Notes: generated from the sequence alone by a model not told the origin. A DNA stretch of 64,000 nt from Methanothrix soehngenii GP6 (GCF_000204415.1 NC_015416.1:1178001-1242000); one strand, 5' to 3'; shown: positions 8,945-18,422, numbered from the stretch's first letter. A program made the numbers and translations.

Positions 8945-10132
8945 TTGTTTTTGGTCGGAGAGGCTCTCATAGGAAAGGGGCCTGAGGTAGCACATATCGA
9001 TCTGATTATAGGGGAGAAGGAGGGCCCGGTGGGAACGGCTTTCGCCTCCGGTCTCACCCAGCTTTCAGCGGGGCATACCCCTCTCCTGGGGGTCATCAGG
9101 CCGAACCTGCCGCCTAAGCCTTCTACCCTTATCGTTCCTAAAGTGACAGTGAAGAACATGGACCAGGCGGCTCAGATTTTTGGGCCGGCTCAGACGGCAG
9201 TAGCCAAGGCAGTGGCAGATTCAGTGGCAGAGGGTGTCATTCCCAAGGATCGAGCAGAAGAGCTGCTGGTCATTGTATCCGTTTACATCGATCCCAAGGC
9301 TACGGATTACGATGCCATCTATCGCTATAACTACGGGGCCACCAAGCTGGCGGTGGCTCGGGCCATGGCCGGGTTCCCGGATATCGATAAAGTCCTCTAT
9401 GAGAAGGAGCGCTCCACCCATCCCATCATGGGGTTCAGAGTCACCCGTCTCTGGGATCCGCCTTATCTGCAGGTGGCCTTCGACCTGGTGGATGTGGCCG
9501 AGGTGAGGCGCGTCCTCTCTGCCCTGCCGGATAGCGACCACATCTTAATCGAGGTGGGGACCCCCCTGGTCAAGATGCTGGGGATGAGCGTTGTGAAGGA
9601 GATTCGCGCCATCCGGCCGGGGGCTTTCATCATCCTGGACCTCAAAACGCTGGACACAGGCAACCTGGAGGTGCGCCTGGCTGCGGACTCCACTGCCGAC
9701 GCGGTGGTCATATCCGGGCTCGCTCCCAAGAAGACCATTGAGCTGTCCATCAATGAGGCCAGAAAGACGGGGATCTACTCGATAATCGATATGCTGAATG
9801 TGACTGACCCGCTGGCGGTGCTCAAGGGGCTGGATGTCCTGCCCGATGTGGTCGAGCTGCACCGGGCGATCGACATGGAGAAGAGCGCCCATGCCTGGCA
9901 GAACATCCCCGATATCAAGGCCCTGGCCGAGGAGGGAAGAAGGCTTCTGGTGGCGGTGGCAGGAGGAATTCGCACCGATACCGAGGGTGCTGCCCTGGCG
10001 GCGGGGGCGGACATCCTGGTGGTGGGCCGGGCGATCACCCGATCCCGGGACATTCGCGACATGGCCGAGCAATTCCTGACCGGCCTGAAGCAGACGGAGA
10101 TCGACCAGTACAGGGTCATGACCGACTTTTGA
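8945..10132 (+). CDS. fae-hps: Bifunctional formaldehyde-activating enzyme / 3-hexulose-6-phosphate synthase (Fae-Hps)
   Basis: 395 aa from a TTG start that gives the family N-terminus MFLVGEAL; a GAGGTGA site at 8932-8938 supports it. Residues 1-165 are Fae, which condenses formaldehyde with tetrahydromethanopterin, with catalytic His17 in VAHIDLIIG and the conserved [13 protein letters not shown] block. Residues about 170-395 are Hps, an orotidine-decarboxylase-fold enzyme with the DLKTLD motif. In methanogens lacking the oxidative pentose phosphate pathway, the fusion runs the ribulose monophosphate path in reverse, making ribulose-5-phosphate and capturing the released formaldehyde on H4MPT. 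It is a cytoplasmic single-gene unit. The TnpB element ends just upstream. Confidence 0.96.
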   Translation: MFLVGEALIGKGPEVAHIDLIIGEKEGPVGTAFASGLTQLSAGHTPLLGVIRPNLPPKPSTLIVPKVTVKNMDQAAQIFGPAQTAVAKAVADSVAEGVIPKDRAEELLVIVSVYIDPKATDYDAIYRYNYGATKLAVARAMAGFPDIDKVLYEKERSTHPIMGFRVTRLWDPPYLQVAFDLVDVAEVRRVLSALPDSDHILIEVGTPLVKMLGMSVVKEIRAIRPGAFIILDLKTLDTGNLEVRLAADSTADAVVISGLAPKKTIELSINEARKTGIYSIIDMLNVTDPLAVLKGLDVLPDVVELHRAIDMEKSAHAWQNIPDIKALAEEGRRLLVAVAGGIRTDTEGAALAAGADILVVGRAITRSRDIRDMAEQFLTGLKQTEIDQYRVMTDF

Positions 10133-10135
10133 GAT

Positions 10136-10164
10136 CCTGGATTGGTGCGATCCAATTTTTTTTT
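10136..10164 (+). terminator. Likely terminator of fae-hps
   Basis: A short stem (TGGAT pairing with ATCCA) is followed directly by a run of nine T, a few bases after the fae-hps stop. T-runs are the main archaeal termination signal. Confidence 0.55.
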
Positions 10165-10310
10165 GCATGTCGTCACGATTAGGGCATCACAGCTCGGATA
10201 ATACAAAGAAATTCGAAATACAAGCATCCACGCATCAAATCCTAAACTCCGCCTTGTGCAATAACCATTTTTCTCGCTGAATCCTTCTGCCCGCGGATTG
10301 ACCGAAGGTT

Positions 10311-10320
10311 ATTTATACTA
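10311..10320 (+). promoter_or_regulatory. TATA box of the IS1634-like transposase
   Basis: A TTTATACTA sequence lies about 25-30 bases before the transposase ATG at 10342, inside the element. This spacing fits a leaderless or very short-leader archaeal transcript. Confidence 0.5.
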
Positions 10321-10341
10321 TTATGGTTATTACTCTTAGCT

Positions 10342-11907
10342 ATGACATATCTGGTCAAGCAGAAGATCCGCGGGCGGACATATGCTTACGAAGCCGAAAA
10401 TTATTGGGATCCAGAGAAGAAACAATCCCGGCAGAAACGGCGATATCTTGGCGTTTGGGATGAAGCAACAGGCCATATCATCCCGAAAACAGCAGAACGA
10501 GATGTCAAGACAACGAAATCGTTGGGCCCGGCATATCTTCTGGATTCGGTAAGTAGTGAGATTCAGCTCAGAAAGAAGCTTTCAGAATCGTTTGGCGAAG
10601 ATGGCGATATAATTTTGGCCATGGCAATGAGCAAGCTGCTTCATCAAACCTCTCTTAAGAATTTAAACACCGTTCTTGATGACTCGTTTCTGCCAGAGAT
10701 GTATTCACTGAAAGAATCCTTCAGTTCCCAATGGCTGTCTAATTTTCTGGAGCGATTGGCCACAAAAGAAAAGTCCATGAATTCGTTCTATAATTCTTTG
10801 ATCGCCGGCGAGGATGAGACGCTGATATTCGATATTACATCGCTCTCATCGGCTTCCCGAAATATCGATTGGCTGGAGTGGGGATACAATCGCGATGGTC
10901 TTGACCTGCCCCAAGTTAACCTCGGCCTGGTTCTCTCATTGCATCGGCATCTGCCCCTCTATTTCAAACTGTTTCCAGGCAGCATCAGCGATGTTGTGAC
11001 TCTGAAAAACCTTGTAGCTGAGGTCAAAGCGCTTGGAATATCGAAGAGTCTATTCATCTTGGATCGCGGATTCTACAGTGAGAATAATATAAAAGAAATG
11101 AACGACGCGAATATCGATTTCATCATTCCTCTTCCTTTTAGCGTCAATGTCGGCAAGGGCTTGATCAGTGAGACGAATAGGGAAATTGAGAGCCCAGCTA
11201 ATGCTAAAAGATTTGGTGGCGACATCTTCTATGTCCTGGAAAGTGAGATTCAAATTGGTTCTGTCGATGCCTATGGATATGTCCTGTTTAACAAGAAGCG
11301 GGAAGGATTAGAGACAAATTCGTTCTACAATCGATTAATCGATATCGAATGCGCCATTGACGGAAAAGAGTTCCGAAACCCTATCGACCAATTCAAGCGG
11401 ACAGCAGGAAATTTTGAAAGATATTTTGAGTACACTCTGGAAGGCAAGAAGATTCATCTTAGCAGACGAGTGAATGCAATATCGCAGGCTGTAAATCGAT
11501 TTGGAAAGACAATTCTACTTTCTTCATCAAGACGAAACTGGGATGAGGTTCTTTCTCTCTATCGAGAGAGAGACGAGGTCGAGAAGAAGTTCGATGATCT
11601 GAAGAATGAACTTGAGGTTATGCCTCTGAGAGTGCAGAAGGTCGAAACATTGCAGGGCTTGCTGTTCATCTTCTTCATATCGCTGATACTGAGAGCGATT
11701 TTGCTCCGGAGGGCCAGGGAGGCGAAGCTGCTCGATAAGAGTTCTATCGAGGAGATTCTGATGGAATTGTCAAAGTTGCGAGCAGTTAAAGTCGGTGGAA
11801 AGTGGAGGCTTACAGAAGTCTCTAAAAAACAGAGGATGATTTTGGAAAAGATGGAAATTAGCGTGCCTGTTGAGGCAAATATGGTTATTAAAAAGGGCGG
11901 AGTTTAG
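10342..11907 (+). CDS. IS1634-family DDE transposase
   Basis: 521 aa, full length for this family. The DDE residues are visible: the first Asp in IFDITSLS, the second Asp in FILDRGFYSE and the Glu in the C-terminal YRERDEVEKKF signature, a variant of the YxxRxxxE motif of IS4-superfamily enzymes. A large beta-rich insertion separates the second Asp from the Glu, as expected. No frameshift or internal stop is present. It is the only gene of the element and ends within the right inverted repeat. Confidence 0.93.
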   Translation: MTYLVKQKIRGRTYAYEAENYWDPEKKQSRQKRRYLGVWDEATGHIIPKTAERDVKTTKSLGPAYLLDSVSSEIQLRKKLSESFGEDGDIILAMAMSKLLHQTSLKNLNTVLDDSFLPEMYSLKESFSSQWLSNFLERLATKEKSMNSFYNSLIAGEDETLIFDITSLSSASRNIDWLEWGYNRDGLDLPQVNLGLVLSLHRHLPLYFKLFPGSISDVVTLKNLVAEVKALGISKSLFILDRGFYSENNIKEMNDANIDFIIPLPFSVNVGKGLISETNREIESPANAKRFGGDIFYVLESEIQIGSVDAYGYVLFNKKREGLETNSFYNRLIDIECAIDGKEFRNPIDQFKRTAGNFERYFEYTLEGKKIHLSRRVNAISQAVNRFGKTILLSSSRRNWDEVLSLYRERDEVEKKFDDLKNELEVMPLRVQKVETLQGLLFIFFISLILRAILLRRAREAKLLDKSSIEEILMELSKLRAVKVGGKWRLTEVSKKQRMILEKMEISVPVEANMVIKKGGV

Positions 11908-11908
11908 G

Positions 11909-11979
11909 TCAAATTCGACCATATATTTTGTGTGCTTGCTCAATAGTCATAATGTCCAAGATCTTGACAATTTTTTCAT
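11909..11979 (-). pseudogene. 3' fragment of a RelE-type toxin gene cut off by an IS5-like insertion
   Basis: Removing the IS5-like element and one copy of its CTTT duplication joins this fragment in frame to the toxin 5' part at 13268-13487. On the minus strand it then reads DEKIVKILDIMTIEQAHKIY and ends in a TGA inside the TCAAAT duplication of the neighbouring IS1634-like element. The KIVKILDI pattern is typical of RelE/ParE C-termini. The restored toxin would be about 96 aa. Confidence 0.85.
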
Positions 11980-11983
11980 CTTT

Positions 11984-13267
11984 GAGGGTTTCGATTTAGC
12001 ACCAATTAGAAGAGCTTTAAATTCCTGCGTTAATATTTTCAATCTTTATGGTTGTTTTTAGGTCAATTCATCCATTATGTAGCCTCTTTTTCTGCATTTT
12101 GCCTTGCTTTTTCTCTATTCTCTCGTGCACTTTCATAGCCTCCGCTATGTTGAAGGAACACGCCCTAAATATTTCAACTGCTCTATGTTGTAAACGATTG
12201 AATTCATCATGAATTTTATCCCTGCTCTGGCGATAGTCGTTACAGAAACATGACCTGCATTATGGGCTCGTTTCATAACCGCAAAACATCTTTCGATTTG
12301 CGATCGCTTTCTACTGATCCTTTTATTTCTCAGAATGTCTTTGATTCCCAGCTTATGACCTCTTGCAGCTTTTTTCATCGCAGCATCGTATCCTTGTGTC
12401 TTGGCACCGCTATATCCTTTATCGGCGTAACGTGGTAATCCATTGATTCCAAGGTCCACCTGACTATCATGAAGAGATGCTGTTGTTGTCTCGATTTTTC
12501 GGATAAGATGGTACTCGGTATCGATTAGAATATGGCCCTTATAACCGAAAAATGATTTGCTGCCCTTTTTTGCCCAAGTCCCCTCATTTATTGGACCATC
12601 ATCGAGTCTCTTTGGTTTGGCATTGCTGCTAACGATATTATTAGAAATATTGAGCAAGTCTTTATCAAAATCAGGAGTCGGTCTCGCCTTGATGGCTTCT
12701 AAATTGGGATCCTTTTTATCTTGGTCTTTCTGATCTTTTTTATTCCTCTTTTGCCCTGGATCAGATGTTATGAAAGTAGCATCCTGAATTGTGCCCTTCT
12801 TTACGGCAAATCCTTTCTCATCAAGCTGATTCTGGAGCTCTTTCCAAAGATCCTCGTATCTGCCACATTCGATCAGTCGCTCGCGAAATAGCCAAACTGT
12901 GCTGAAATCTGGAATCACTTCTGTGGTGCCAAGAAAAATTCGAAATGAGATTCTGTCCGTAACTTGGCGTTCCAGTTCTGGGTCTGATAAACCAAACCAA
13001 CTCTGAAGTACAAGTGCCTTCACCATAATTACAATATCAATGTTTGGACGACCTCCACGGCTAGTTTTATTCTTATAGATCAATGGTTCTAAAAATCTGA
13101 ATCGATCCCAATTGATTAAAGAGTTAATATCGGAGAGATCATCGCCGAGAGCTTTAACCCGAGAATATTCTTCTCGCATGGCAAAATCTATGAGCGTCCT
13201 CATACATCAAATATTATGATATTAATAGTATATAAACATTTCGATTGATTAGTTTTTCGAAACCCTC
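11984..13267 (-). mobile_element. IS5-like insertion sequence, complete, inside a toxin gene
   Basis: A 1284-bp element. Both ends begin GAGGGTTTCGA (11984-11994 and, inverted, 13257-13267). A 4-bp target duplication, CTTT, lies at 11980-11983 and 13268-13271. Four-base duplications are usual for the IS5 family. The target is codon 73-74 of a RelE-type toxin gene. It lies 75 bases from the IS1634-like element, so two unrelated elements hit one small gene. Confidence 0.92.
12145..13203 (-). CDS. IS5-family DDE transposase
   Basis: 352 aa in one frame. Features are the N-terminal WDRFRFLEPLIY block, RGGRPNIDIV and the FRIFLG block found in IS5 transposases. The DDE residues follow: Asp in IQDATFI, Asp in YADKGYSG and Glu in RSQIERCFAVMKR. 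A lysine-rich insertion (about 150-175) precedes the second half. No frameshift is visible, so the protein is probably functional. Confidence 0.92.
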   Translation of the reverse strand: MRTLIDFAMREEYSRVKALGDDLSDINSLINWDRFRFLEPLIYKNKTSRGGRPNIDIVIMVKALVLQSWFGLSDPELERQVTDRISFRIFLGTTEVIPDFSTVWLFRERLIECGRYEDLWKELQNQLDEKGFAVKKGTIQDATFITSDPGQKRNKKDQKDQDKKDPNLEAIKARPTPDFDKDLLNISNNIVSSNAKPKRLDDGPINEGTWAKKGSKSFFGYKGHILIDTEYHLIRKIETTTASLHDSQVDLGINGLPRYADKGYSGAKTQGYDAAMKKAARGHKLGIKDILRNKRISRKRSQIERCFAVMKRAHNAGHVSVTTIARAGIKFMMNSIVYNIEQLKYLGRVPST

Positions 13268-13487
13268 CTTTATATATTTTGTAAAAAGCGGTGTATGACC
13301 TTGAAATATGCAACCTATAAATATCTTCATGGTCCTTTCGCTGAATAATTTCTTTGTCTCCCTGGCCAGGAAATGGATTGAATGCAAGTGTTTTGCATTT
13401 TTCGACCACGATTCGGTGGCTCTTAGAGGGCAACGAGTTGATGAACTCCAAAGCATCCTTATCGATAACAATATGAAAGGCTACCAC
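13268..13487 (-). pseudogene. RelE/ParE-type toxin gene, 5' part, disrupted by IS5-like element
   Basis: The first 73 codons encode a RelE-fold toxin: VIDKDALEFINSLP near the start, then the NPFPGQGDKE and IYRLHISRSYTAFYKIY blocks that form the RNA-binding sheet. RelE toxins cut mRNA on the ribosome. At codon 73 the IS5-like element enters, and translation would run about 22 residues into the element before a stop. The true C-terminus survives at 11909-11979. The ATG overlaps the end of the antitoxin gene by seven bases. With the C-terminal strand replaced, the toxin is probably inactive, which would leave the antitoxin without a partner. Confidence 0.9.
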
Positions 13488-13666
13488 GGAAGCTCCACAA
13501 ACTCACCCTCTTTCTCAATCTTTTCCATATCTCTGAATAGTCTAGCCTTCTTTCTCTCTTCAATCATCTCTTCAAGGAGTTGAGAATAGGTCTGTCCTGC
13601 CGACTTGAGCTCTGACAGCTCAATCCATACGGCTTCAGTTACAGGGATTCTTTTTGTAGCAAGCAT
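13481..13666 (-). CDS. Small antitoxin-like protein paired with the broken RelE toxin
   Basis: 61 aa. The N-terminal half (KRIPVTEAVWIELSELKSAG) resembles the DNA-binding part of archaeal VapB/RelB-type antitoxins. The C-terminal half is a charged helix ending in EFVELPW, as expected of a toxin-wrapping tail. It overlaps the toxin start by seven bases, the usual antitoxin-first arrangement. In such modules the antitoxin represses its own promoter; this should still work without toxin, but with altered conditional cooperativity. The family assignment rests on size, pattern and position. Confidence 0.75.
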   Translation of the reverse strand: MLATKRIPVTEAVWIELSELKSAGQTYSQLLEEMIEERKKARLFRDMEKIEKEGEFVELPW

Positions 13667-13759
13667 GGATAATGTTGTAAGGATTGTAAGTAAATAGAGT
13701 TTTCCCTAAAAGCGATACATATGAAAGATTTTAATATTTAGCTGACTAAGCCCGGAGGG

Positions 13760-15064
13760 ATGATCCGCGCCCTCCTCCTCTTGCTGCTGTTGCTGCCCGG
13801 CGGCGCAGCCCGGGACATCCAGCTGGGGCCCATGGCTCAGCCCGCGGGCGCAGTTATACTGGTCATAGACGGCCTGGGTTCATCTTACGTCTATCCGGAG
13901 CACAATGCCTATGCTCTGGACGGCTCGCCTCTGGATAAGGCGGTGCTATTCAACCTCACCGGCGGTGGGGCGCGGGCGGTGGATGTGCGAGTGCCAGTCC
14001 CCGAGACCACAAAGAGCCATTCCGTTCTTGTCACCGGCAGATCGGAAGCGGACTGGGACCAGCTCGGCCACACCATCTTCGACCTCGCCCGGGAGGAGGG
14101 ATATTTATGCCTTGCCATTATGGAGCGGGGAGACTCTATGTCGATCATGGAGGATATGGATGCAGTCCTTTACCTGGAGGATAACGCCCTGCAGGGCGCT
14201 GAGCCCACACCGGGATTTCGGCCCGATGCTCCAGAGGGCCTGCGTACCCTCTTTCAGGAATGGCGGGACAGATTCGCTGGATATTCCAATCGTGAGGGCA
14301 TGGCAGGCTATGCCGGCTACAACGCCTGGGCACTGGATGCGGCGGCGGATACTGTAGAGCATCTCATAGGAAAGCCATTCATCATGCTGGTCAATGCCGG
14401 AGCGGTGGACAGCGCCGGCCATAATCTGAACGCCAGCGGCTACCTGGAGACGGTGCAGGCCCTGGACGGGCCACTGGGCCGGCTGGTTTGGGCCTGCAAG
14501 AAAAACAACGTCCTGCTGGTGGTCACCGCTGACCACGGCATGGTCTTTCCGGATAGGGAAGGAAAGGGCGGCCACTCGGCAGAGAAGTACGCCACCCGGC
14601 TGGAGGCATTGCGGGTCCCTCTGGTCTTTCAGGGACCGGGAATTGAGGAGCTGAACCTTGGCGGCCAGTGGTCGGAGATGGATGTTGCCCCCACAGTGCT
14701 TGCATTGCTGGATGTATCCTCGAATACATCCTCTGAGGGAGTGGCTCTTCCGGTCAGGAAGGGAGGCATTCTGCGAGTTGCTGGCGCGCCAGCAGGGGTA
14801 GAACTGTGGGGGCAAGGGACCTGTCTGGCCAATGCCTCTGGGGATAACGAGTATATCTTCCGGGGTCTTGAGTGGGGAGAGTACACTCTGAAGGCTGGAG
14901 GGCAGTCCTGGGATGTGCTGGTGGATGGGGATGATACCATAGACCTGGCAGGAAAGGCGACCATGCCAGTGGGTATGAGGCGAGCTTTTGGAGTGATCAT
15001 GATCCTGGTCATAAACCTGGGGGGAATGGCGACCATTTTGAGGATCTGGCGGCGCTCTGAATGA
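13760..15064 (+). CDS. Exported alkaline phosphatase-superfamily protein (phosphodiesterase/sulfatase fold)
   Basis: 434 aa. A signal peptide (1-18) is followed by an alkaline-phosphatase-fold domain. The first metal ligand lies in LVIDGLG, the possible nucleophile is a Thr/Ser in TTKSHS, and later ligands appear in DSAGH, TADHGM and GGHS. The order and spacing match type I phosphodiesterases and phosphoglycerate-mutase-like metalloenzymes. A small beta domain (about 335-400) and a C-terminal transmembrane helix (about 408-428) ending in RIWRRSE anchor it, so the enzyme should face outside. The substrate is not predictable. It is a single gene, divergent from the toxin-antitoxin locus. Confidence 0.82.
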   Translation: MIRALLLLLLLLPGGAARDIQLGPMAQPAGAVILVIDGLGSSYVYPEHNAYALDGSPLDKAVLFNLTGGGARAVDVRVPVPETTKSHSVLVTGRSEADWDQLGHTIFDLAREEGYLCLAIMERGDSMSIMEDMDAVLYLEDNALQGAEPTPGFRPDAPEGLRTLFQEWRDRFAGYSNREGMAGYAGYNAWALDAAADTVEHLIGKPFIMLVNAGAVDSAGHNLNASGYLETVQALDGPLGRLVWACKKNNVLLVVTADHGMVFPDREGKGGHSAEKYATRLEALRVPLVFQGPGIEELNLGGQWSEMDVAPTVLALLDVSSNTSSEGVALPVRKGGILRVAGAPAGVELWGQGTCLANASGDNEYIFRGLEWGEYTLKAGGQSWDVLVDGDDTIDLAGKATMPVGMRRAFGVIMILVINLGGMATILRIWRRSE

Positions 15065-15649
15065 ATAAGCCGCTCGCTTGAAGAATGATTCGCTATTCAA
15101 ATTGGTTAAGTAGTGAAAAGGAGAAGGCTAGGAGAGATTTAGAGAATACCATGGCATTGGGCCTGCAAAATCAGTACAGTCGATTCTCGGGCGGGTCAAC
15201 ACCGATCCACAATGTCCTATTTCCAGGAGCCAGTACCACCAGGGTGGCAGGCCTGACCTCGCCCAAGATCTCGACATGATGCTGCTTTTAAGGCGGTACA
15301 GCACTGGACTATCACGCAGCGTCCATCTCGCGGGAGCCCGATTCACCGAAGGATGCCGGGCCTGCAATTCGCCTCTTTATCAGCATCTGTCATGTCCTGG
15401 CGGGCATGAACTACGACCCAGCTTTTGGGCATGCCTCAACGCCCATCATGGCATGCATATTCGCATCTATTTGCAGGGATGCTCTTCTCGATCTATCTTC
15501 GGGCAAAAGAGCCCAGTCGGATTGCTGGATCTCTGGTTCTTGCAGCGCAAAACACGACTTGTTCCTATAGGCACGATTAATACATATAGTTTGTGCCTTG
15601 ATAGGTGAACTTCGAATCTCCGCTCCAGTCGTTCCTCCTATCATGCCCC
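15065..15649. other. 585-bp gap with possible degraded coding remnants
   Basis: No intact gene is seen. Short coherent stretches occur on the minus strand in three frames: one ending AMMGVEACPKAGS near 15411, one with ARQDMTDADKEANCRPG just below it, and one with EILGEVRPATLVVLAPGN ending near 15178. The plus strand also has an open stretch. This fits a gene broken by several frameshifts, but I do not recognise the family and antisense artefacts are possible. Confidence 0.3.
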
Positions 15650-16096
15650 TCAGGGCATCTTTGCGGTCATCTTTTTGATGTACTCCTCCTTAGAAAGACC
15701 GCGGTTCTCGTTCAGCCTATCTTTTATCATCTGGCCTTGATCTCTGAGCCACTCGAACTTGGTGCAGCCCTCCAATTCTTCGCAGGAGCTGCATAGGTCG
15801 TATCCTTTCTCTCGAGCGCAGATCCTTATGGTGCAATCAGGTGGACCTCCGCCGTTCTCGCATCCTGCGCAGCGGGCATAGGTCTCCATCCAGGCCAGGC
15901 CCAGATCCACTGCCGCCCAGTCGATCGCCTCTCCCCCAGGCACAAATGGAGCCCAGTTTGGAATATCGCATTCAGTGATGTGCTTTCTGGTCCGGCTTGC
16001 GGACTCGGCTACTATGCTGCCTCCCAAGGGGCATGAGCCGCATAATATTCCGCAGGGTCCGGCCTGATTTTCGGCGCTGTTCAGCCTTTCATCCAT
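15650..16096 (-). CDS. DUF3795 cysteine-rich protein
   Basis: 148 aa from the ATG at 16096 (MDERLNSAENQAG), chosen because the conserved part begins right after it; the frame is open further upstream. The DUF3795 pattern is visible: CGILCGSCPLGG, then CAGCENGGGPPDC, ICAREKGYDLCSSCEEL and C-terminal CTKFEWL. About ten cysteines in pairs suggest a metal site or Fe-S cluster. The family is common in methanogens and anaerobes and has no established function. It stands alone and is divergent from the DUF169 gene, with a shared upstream region of about 220 bp. Confidence 0.8.
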   Translation of the reverse strand: MDERLNSAENQAGPCGILCGSCPLGGSIVAESASRTRKHITECDIPNWAPFVPGGEAIDWAAVDLGLAWMETYARCAGCENGGGPPDCTIRICAREKGYDLCSSCEELEGCTKFEWLRDQGQMIKDRLNENRGLSKEEYIKKMTAKMP

Positions 16097-16320
16097 AAAA
16101 TGTACATTGCTTGAAATATTCTTATATTCTTCGGCCTGATGACATCCTCCAGGAATTCGCATTAAGGCGAAAAAGGGTGTTTGCGGGATAGAGGAAGTGC
16201 TGCCCAAGCGATCCAGGCGGATATCAATGCTCTCTTAAGGATGAAGAGCATTTGATGGGATGCATTCCAGAGCGCAAGCTCCAAATTCCATGCCCCCCAC
16301 TTAAATTCCGGTGTACTATG

Positions 16321-17022
16321 ATGAATCTTGAAGAGATGTCGGAAATATTGAAGTCCTCCCTGGGAATCCGGGATAATATCGTAGGCGTAAGGCTGTTCAA
16401 GAGTGAGGAGGAGATCCCACAGGACCTTAAAATCGTCGAGAGGCCCTTCCGCTACTGCTCAATGATCCAGGGAGCGAGGCGAGAGGGAGTTAGCTATCTC
16501 GCTCATGCCGACTATCACCAGTGCAAAGGCGGTGCCTCGGGCCTGGGCCTGCTGGAATGCCCGGAGAACATCCGCACCGGAGCCCTGTACTTTGACAAAC
16601 TGCACAAGTGCTCCACAAAAGAATCGGGAGCGATGATAGCAGCCAATATGCCCCGCATCCTTCCCGGCAGCACCGTGGCCAGCTATGTGGCCCCCCTGGA
16701 CAAGATGAGGGTGCGGCCTGATGTGGTCATATTCGTGGGAAATCCACTTCAGGCAAGGAGGATCGTTCAGGCGGCGATGTTCGAGAAGGGGGGCAGGATG
16801 AGCTTTAATACTGCAGGGATTCAGTCCTTTTGCGTCGATGCCACCAGCTCACCCTACCTGAAAGGAGAGGTGAATGTATCACTAGGCTGCGACGGCTCGG
16901 TGAGGAACGCCGGCCTGGAGGACGGGGAGCTCGTGGTGGGAATACCCTACGACATGATGGAGAAGATCTGCATCATCCTCAAGGAGAACTATCAGGGCTG
17001 GGACAAGTTCATGCGAGGATGA
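16321..17022 (+). CDS. DUF169 family protein
   Basis: 233 aa from the ATG at 16321 (another ATG directly precedes it; the frame is open to 16252). The DUF169 hallmarks are the N-terminal VGVRLF block, RYCSMIQGARREG, YHQCKGGASGLGLLECPE and, later, SFNTAGIQSFCVDATSSPYL and VSLGCDGSRN-type blocks. Conserved cysteines suggest Fe-S or metal binding. The family is widespread in methanogens and has no experimentally set function. No operon partner is visible. A T-run shortly after the stop (about 17040-17046) could end the transcript. Confidence 0.85.
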   Translation: MNLEEMSEILKSSLGIRDNIVGVRLFKSEEEIPQDLKIVERPFRYCSMIQGARREGVSYLAHADYHQCKGGASGLGLLECPENIRTGALYFDKLHKCSTKESGAMIAANMPRILPGSTVASYVAPLDKMRVRPDVVIFVGNPLQARRIVQAAMFEKGGRMSFNTAGIQSFCVDATSSPYLKGEVNVSLGCDGSVRNAGLEDGELVVGIPYDMMEKICIILKENYQGWDKFMRG

Positions 17023-17119
17023 GGATCGGATTTCGTCTCTTTTTTTCAGATAATTTTTAAATTTATATTTTTTAAATATTATTTAAAAAGAATGGTTTAA
17101 TTTAAAATTTAAATCCTGG

Positions 17120-18064
17120 CTACACATTGATTATCTTTTGCATTCCCCGAGGGAAGTAAATGGTATTCAGGTAACTGTACTGGCCATCGTAGACTCTTAT
17201 TTCATGGTTCCGATCGCCAGCCACCCCAAAGATGAACCTCCCATCCAGGGCGTCTCCTCCGGTGCCCTCTGTGCCGATAAATGTGCCGTCAACGAATACC
17301 TGATATCCGCGCATCTCCTCCGATATTATCGTCACCTCTACGTCGGCTGGAGATGGTTGCAACTCTGGAGGCTGAACCTGACTTCCGGGATAGGTGGATA
17401 GAAGAGGATGCTGATATGGTGGCTGGTAGTAGCCCGTAACATCGATGACGACCGAATTGCTGACCAGACCGTCAATTGTATAGAACAGGATGTGCTGGCC
17501 GATGGAATCGGCATAAAAGTCCATCTGATTGTACCCTGGATAGAAGTAGAATGAGTTCTTATTCAGATTTCCATCAGGATTTATCTCATACAGGACTCCC
17601 TGGCCGCCGGCGGATGATATGACAATCAAAGAGAGAGCGGATCCCCCTGGAGCTTTTGCATACTGAGTCCAGCTGGAGGAGCCCTGTATCCACAGCGAAT
17701 TGTCGCCGGTGTAGGTGGCATAAGACCGATATTGGTCAAATGGCATGGCATTCATCTGGTAGGTGAAATATACCGTGGCTGGGGTCAGATCCTTGATGTC
17801 GCTCTTTTTTGGAGCTTCAAGATGCTTTCTGGCAGAGGAGGCTTTAGCCATCGAGTAATACTGAGCGTATATGGAATCGGAATCTTTGGATGGTGGATCG
17901 CCACCGATCCATTTTTCACCGATCCCAATATTGAAAAGCATCTCTGCTCTTGCTTCGCCTGGCCTCAGCTCTACGCCCGGTCCATCCGCAGCCCAGGCAC
18001 TTCCCGCCAGCGATATGACGAGAATAAATAAGTAAACGAAGACTAATTCTCTAATCCGTTTCAT
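17120..18064 (-). CDS. Secreted protein of unknown function with PEGA-like C-terminus
   Basis: 314 aa from the ATG at 18064. The GGTGAT sequence nine bases upstream favours this start over the ATG at 18082. A signal peptide (hydrophobic stretch ending in GSAWAAD) is followed by a domain rich in aromatic residues (YFTYQMNAMPFDQYRSY, LWIQGSSSWTQYA), a proline-rich linker (about 225-245) and a C-terminal segment with VEVTIISEEMRGYQVFVDGTFIG, which resembles a PEGA-type beta-sandwich repeat. I do not recognise the central domain. It is probably a cell-surface or periplasmic-space protein, encoded by a single gene convergent with DUF169. Confidence 0.75.
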   Translation of the reverse strand: MKRIRELVFVYLFILVISLAGSAWAADGPGVELRPGEARAEMLFNIGIGEKWIGGDPPSKDSDSIYAQYYSMAKASSARKHLEAPKKSDIKDLTPATVYFTYQMNAMPFDQYRSYATYTGDNSLWIQGSSSWTQYAKAPGGSALSLIVISSAGGQGVLYEINPDGNLNKNSFYFYPGYNQMDFYADSIGQHILFYTIDGLVSNSVVIDVTGYYQPPYQHPLLSTYPGSQVQPPELQPSPADVEVTIISEEMRGYQVFVDGTFIGTEGTGGDALDGRFIFGVAGDRNHEIRVYDGQYSYLNTIYFPRGMQKIINV

Positions 18065-18422
18065 ATCAATCACCATATACAATGCTATCGAGAAGCTGCT
18101 GCTTTTGCCCGTAGCATATCATCAACACTTTTTCATCAGATCCAAGTGAGGGTTACTCATGGTACCTCTTCTGAATCCATGATGAAATGGCGGCCCAAAG
18201 ATAAAGCCTTATTCTTCACATTAGGCCTATATTGACAATCAATCCCAATCCGGAAAGAAAAACTGCCATGCTGGAATGGGAGATTAATTCTCAATGGCCT
18301 TCCCTTAATCTGCACGATCCAGCTTTCTTTGCCTATGAATGATGAAGAGAGGGTGGCAAAAGTCAAGTGTATGGAGGGAGAGAAAATAAATCGACTTTTG
18401 CCGTTACTATATACGGCAATTG
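18065..18422. other. Intergenic region between divergent genes
   Basis: About 360 bp between the secreted-protein gene and the thrS promoter. I see no convincing coding sequence; short open stretches on both strands lack ribosome sites and recognisable motifs. Confidence 0.5.

Larger units (their letters stand above)
10241..11908 (+). mobile_element. IS1634-like (IS4 superfamily) insertion sequence, complete
   Basis: A 1668-bp element. Inverted repeats of about 26 bp lie at 10241-10268 and 11881-11908; both begin CCTAAACTCCGCC and share AATAACCAT further in. It is flanked by a perfect 6-bp target duplication, TCAAAT, at 10235-10240 and 11909-11914. The target contained the TGA stop of a RelE-type toxin gene read on the minus strand. 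The transposase stop codon lies inside the right repeat. Everything needed for mobility looks intact. Confidence 0.92.

Noticed and set aside
14105-15100. 331-codon open frame on the minus strand
   Set aside because: Antisense to the phosphatase-fold gene, which has a signal peptide, metal motifs and a C-terminal anchor in the other direction.
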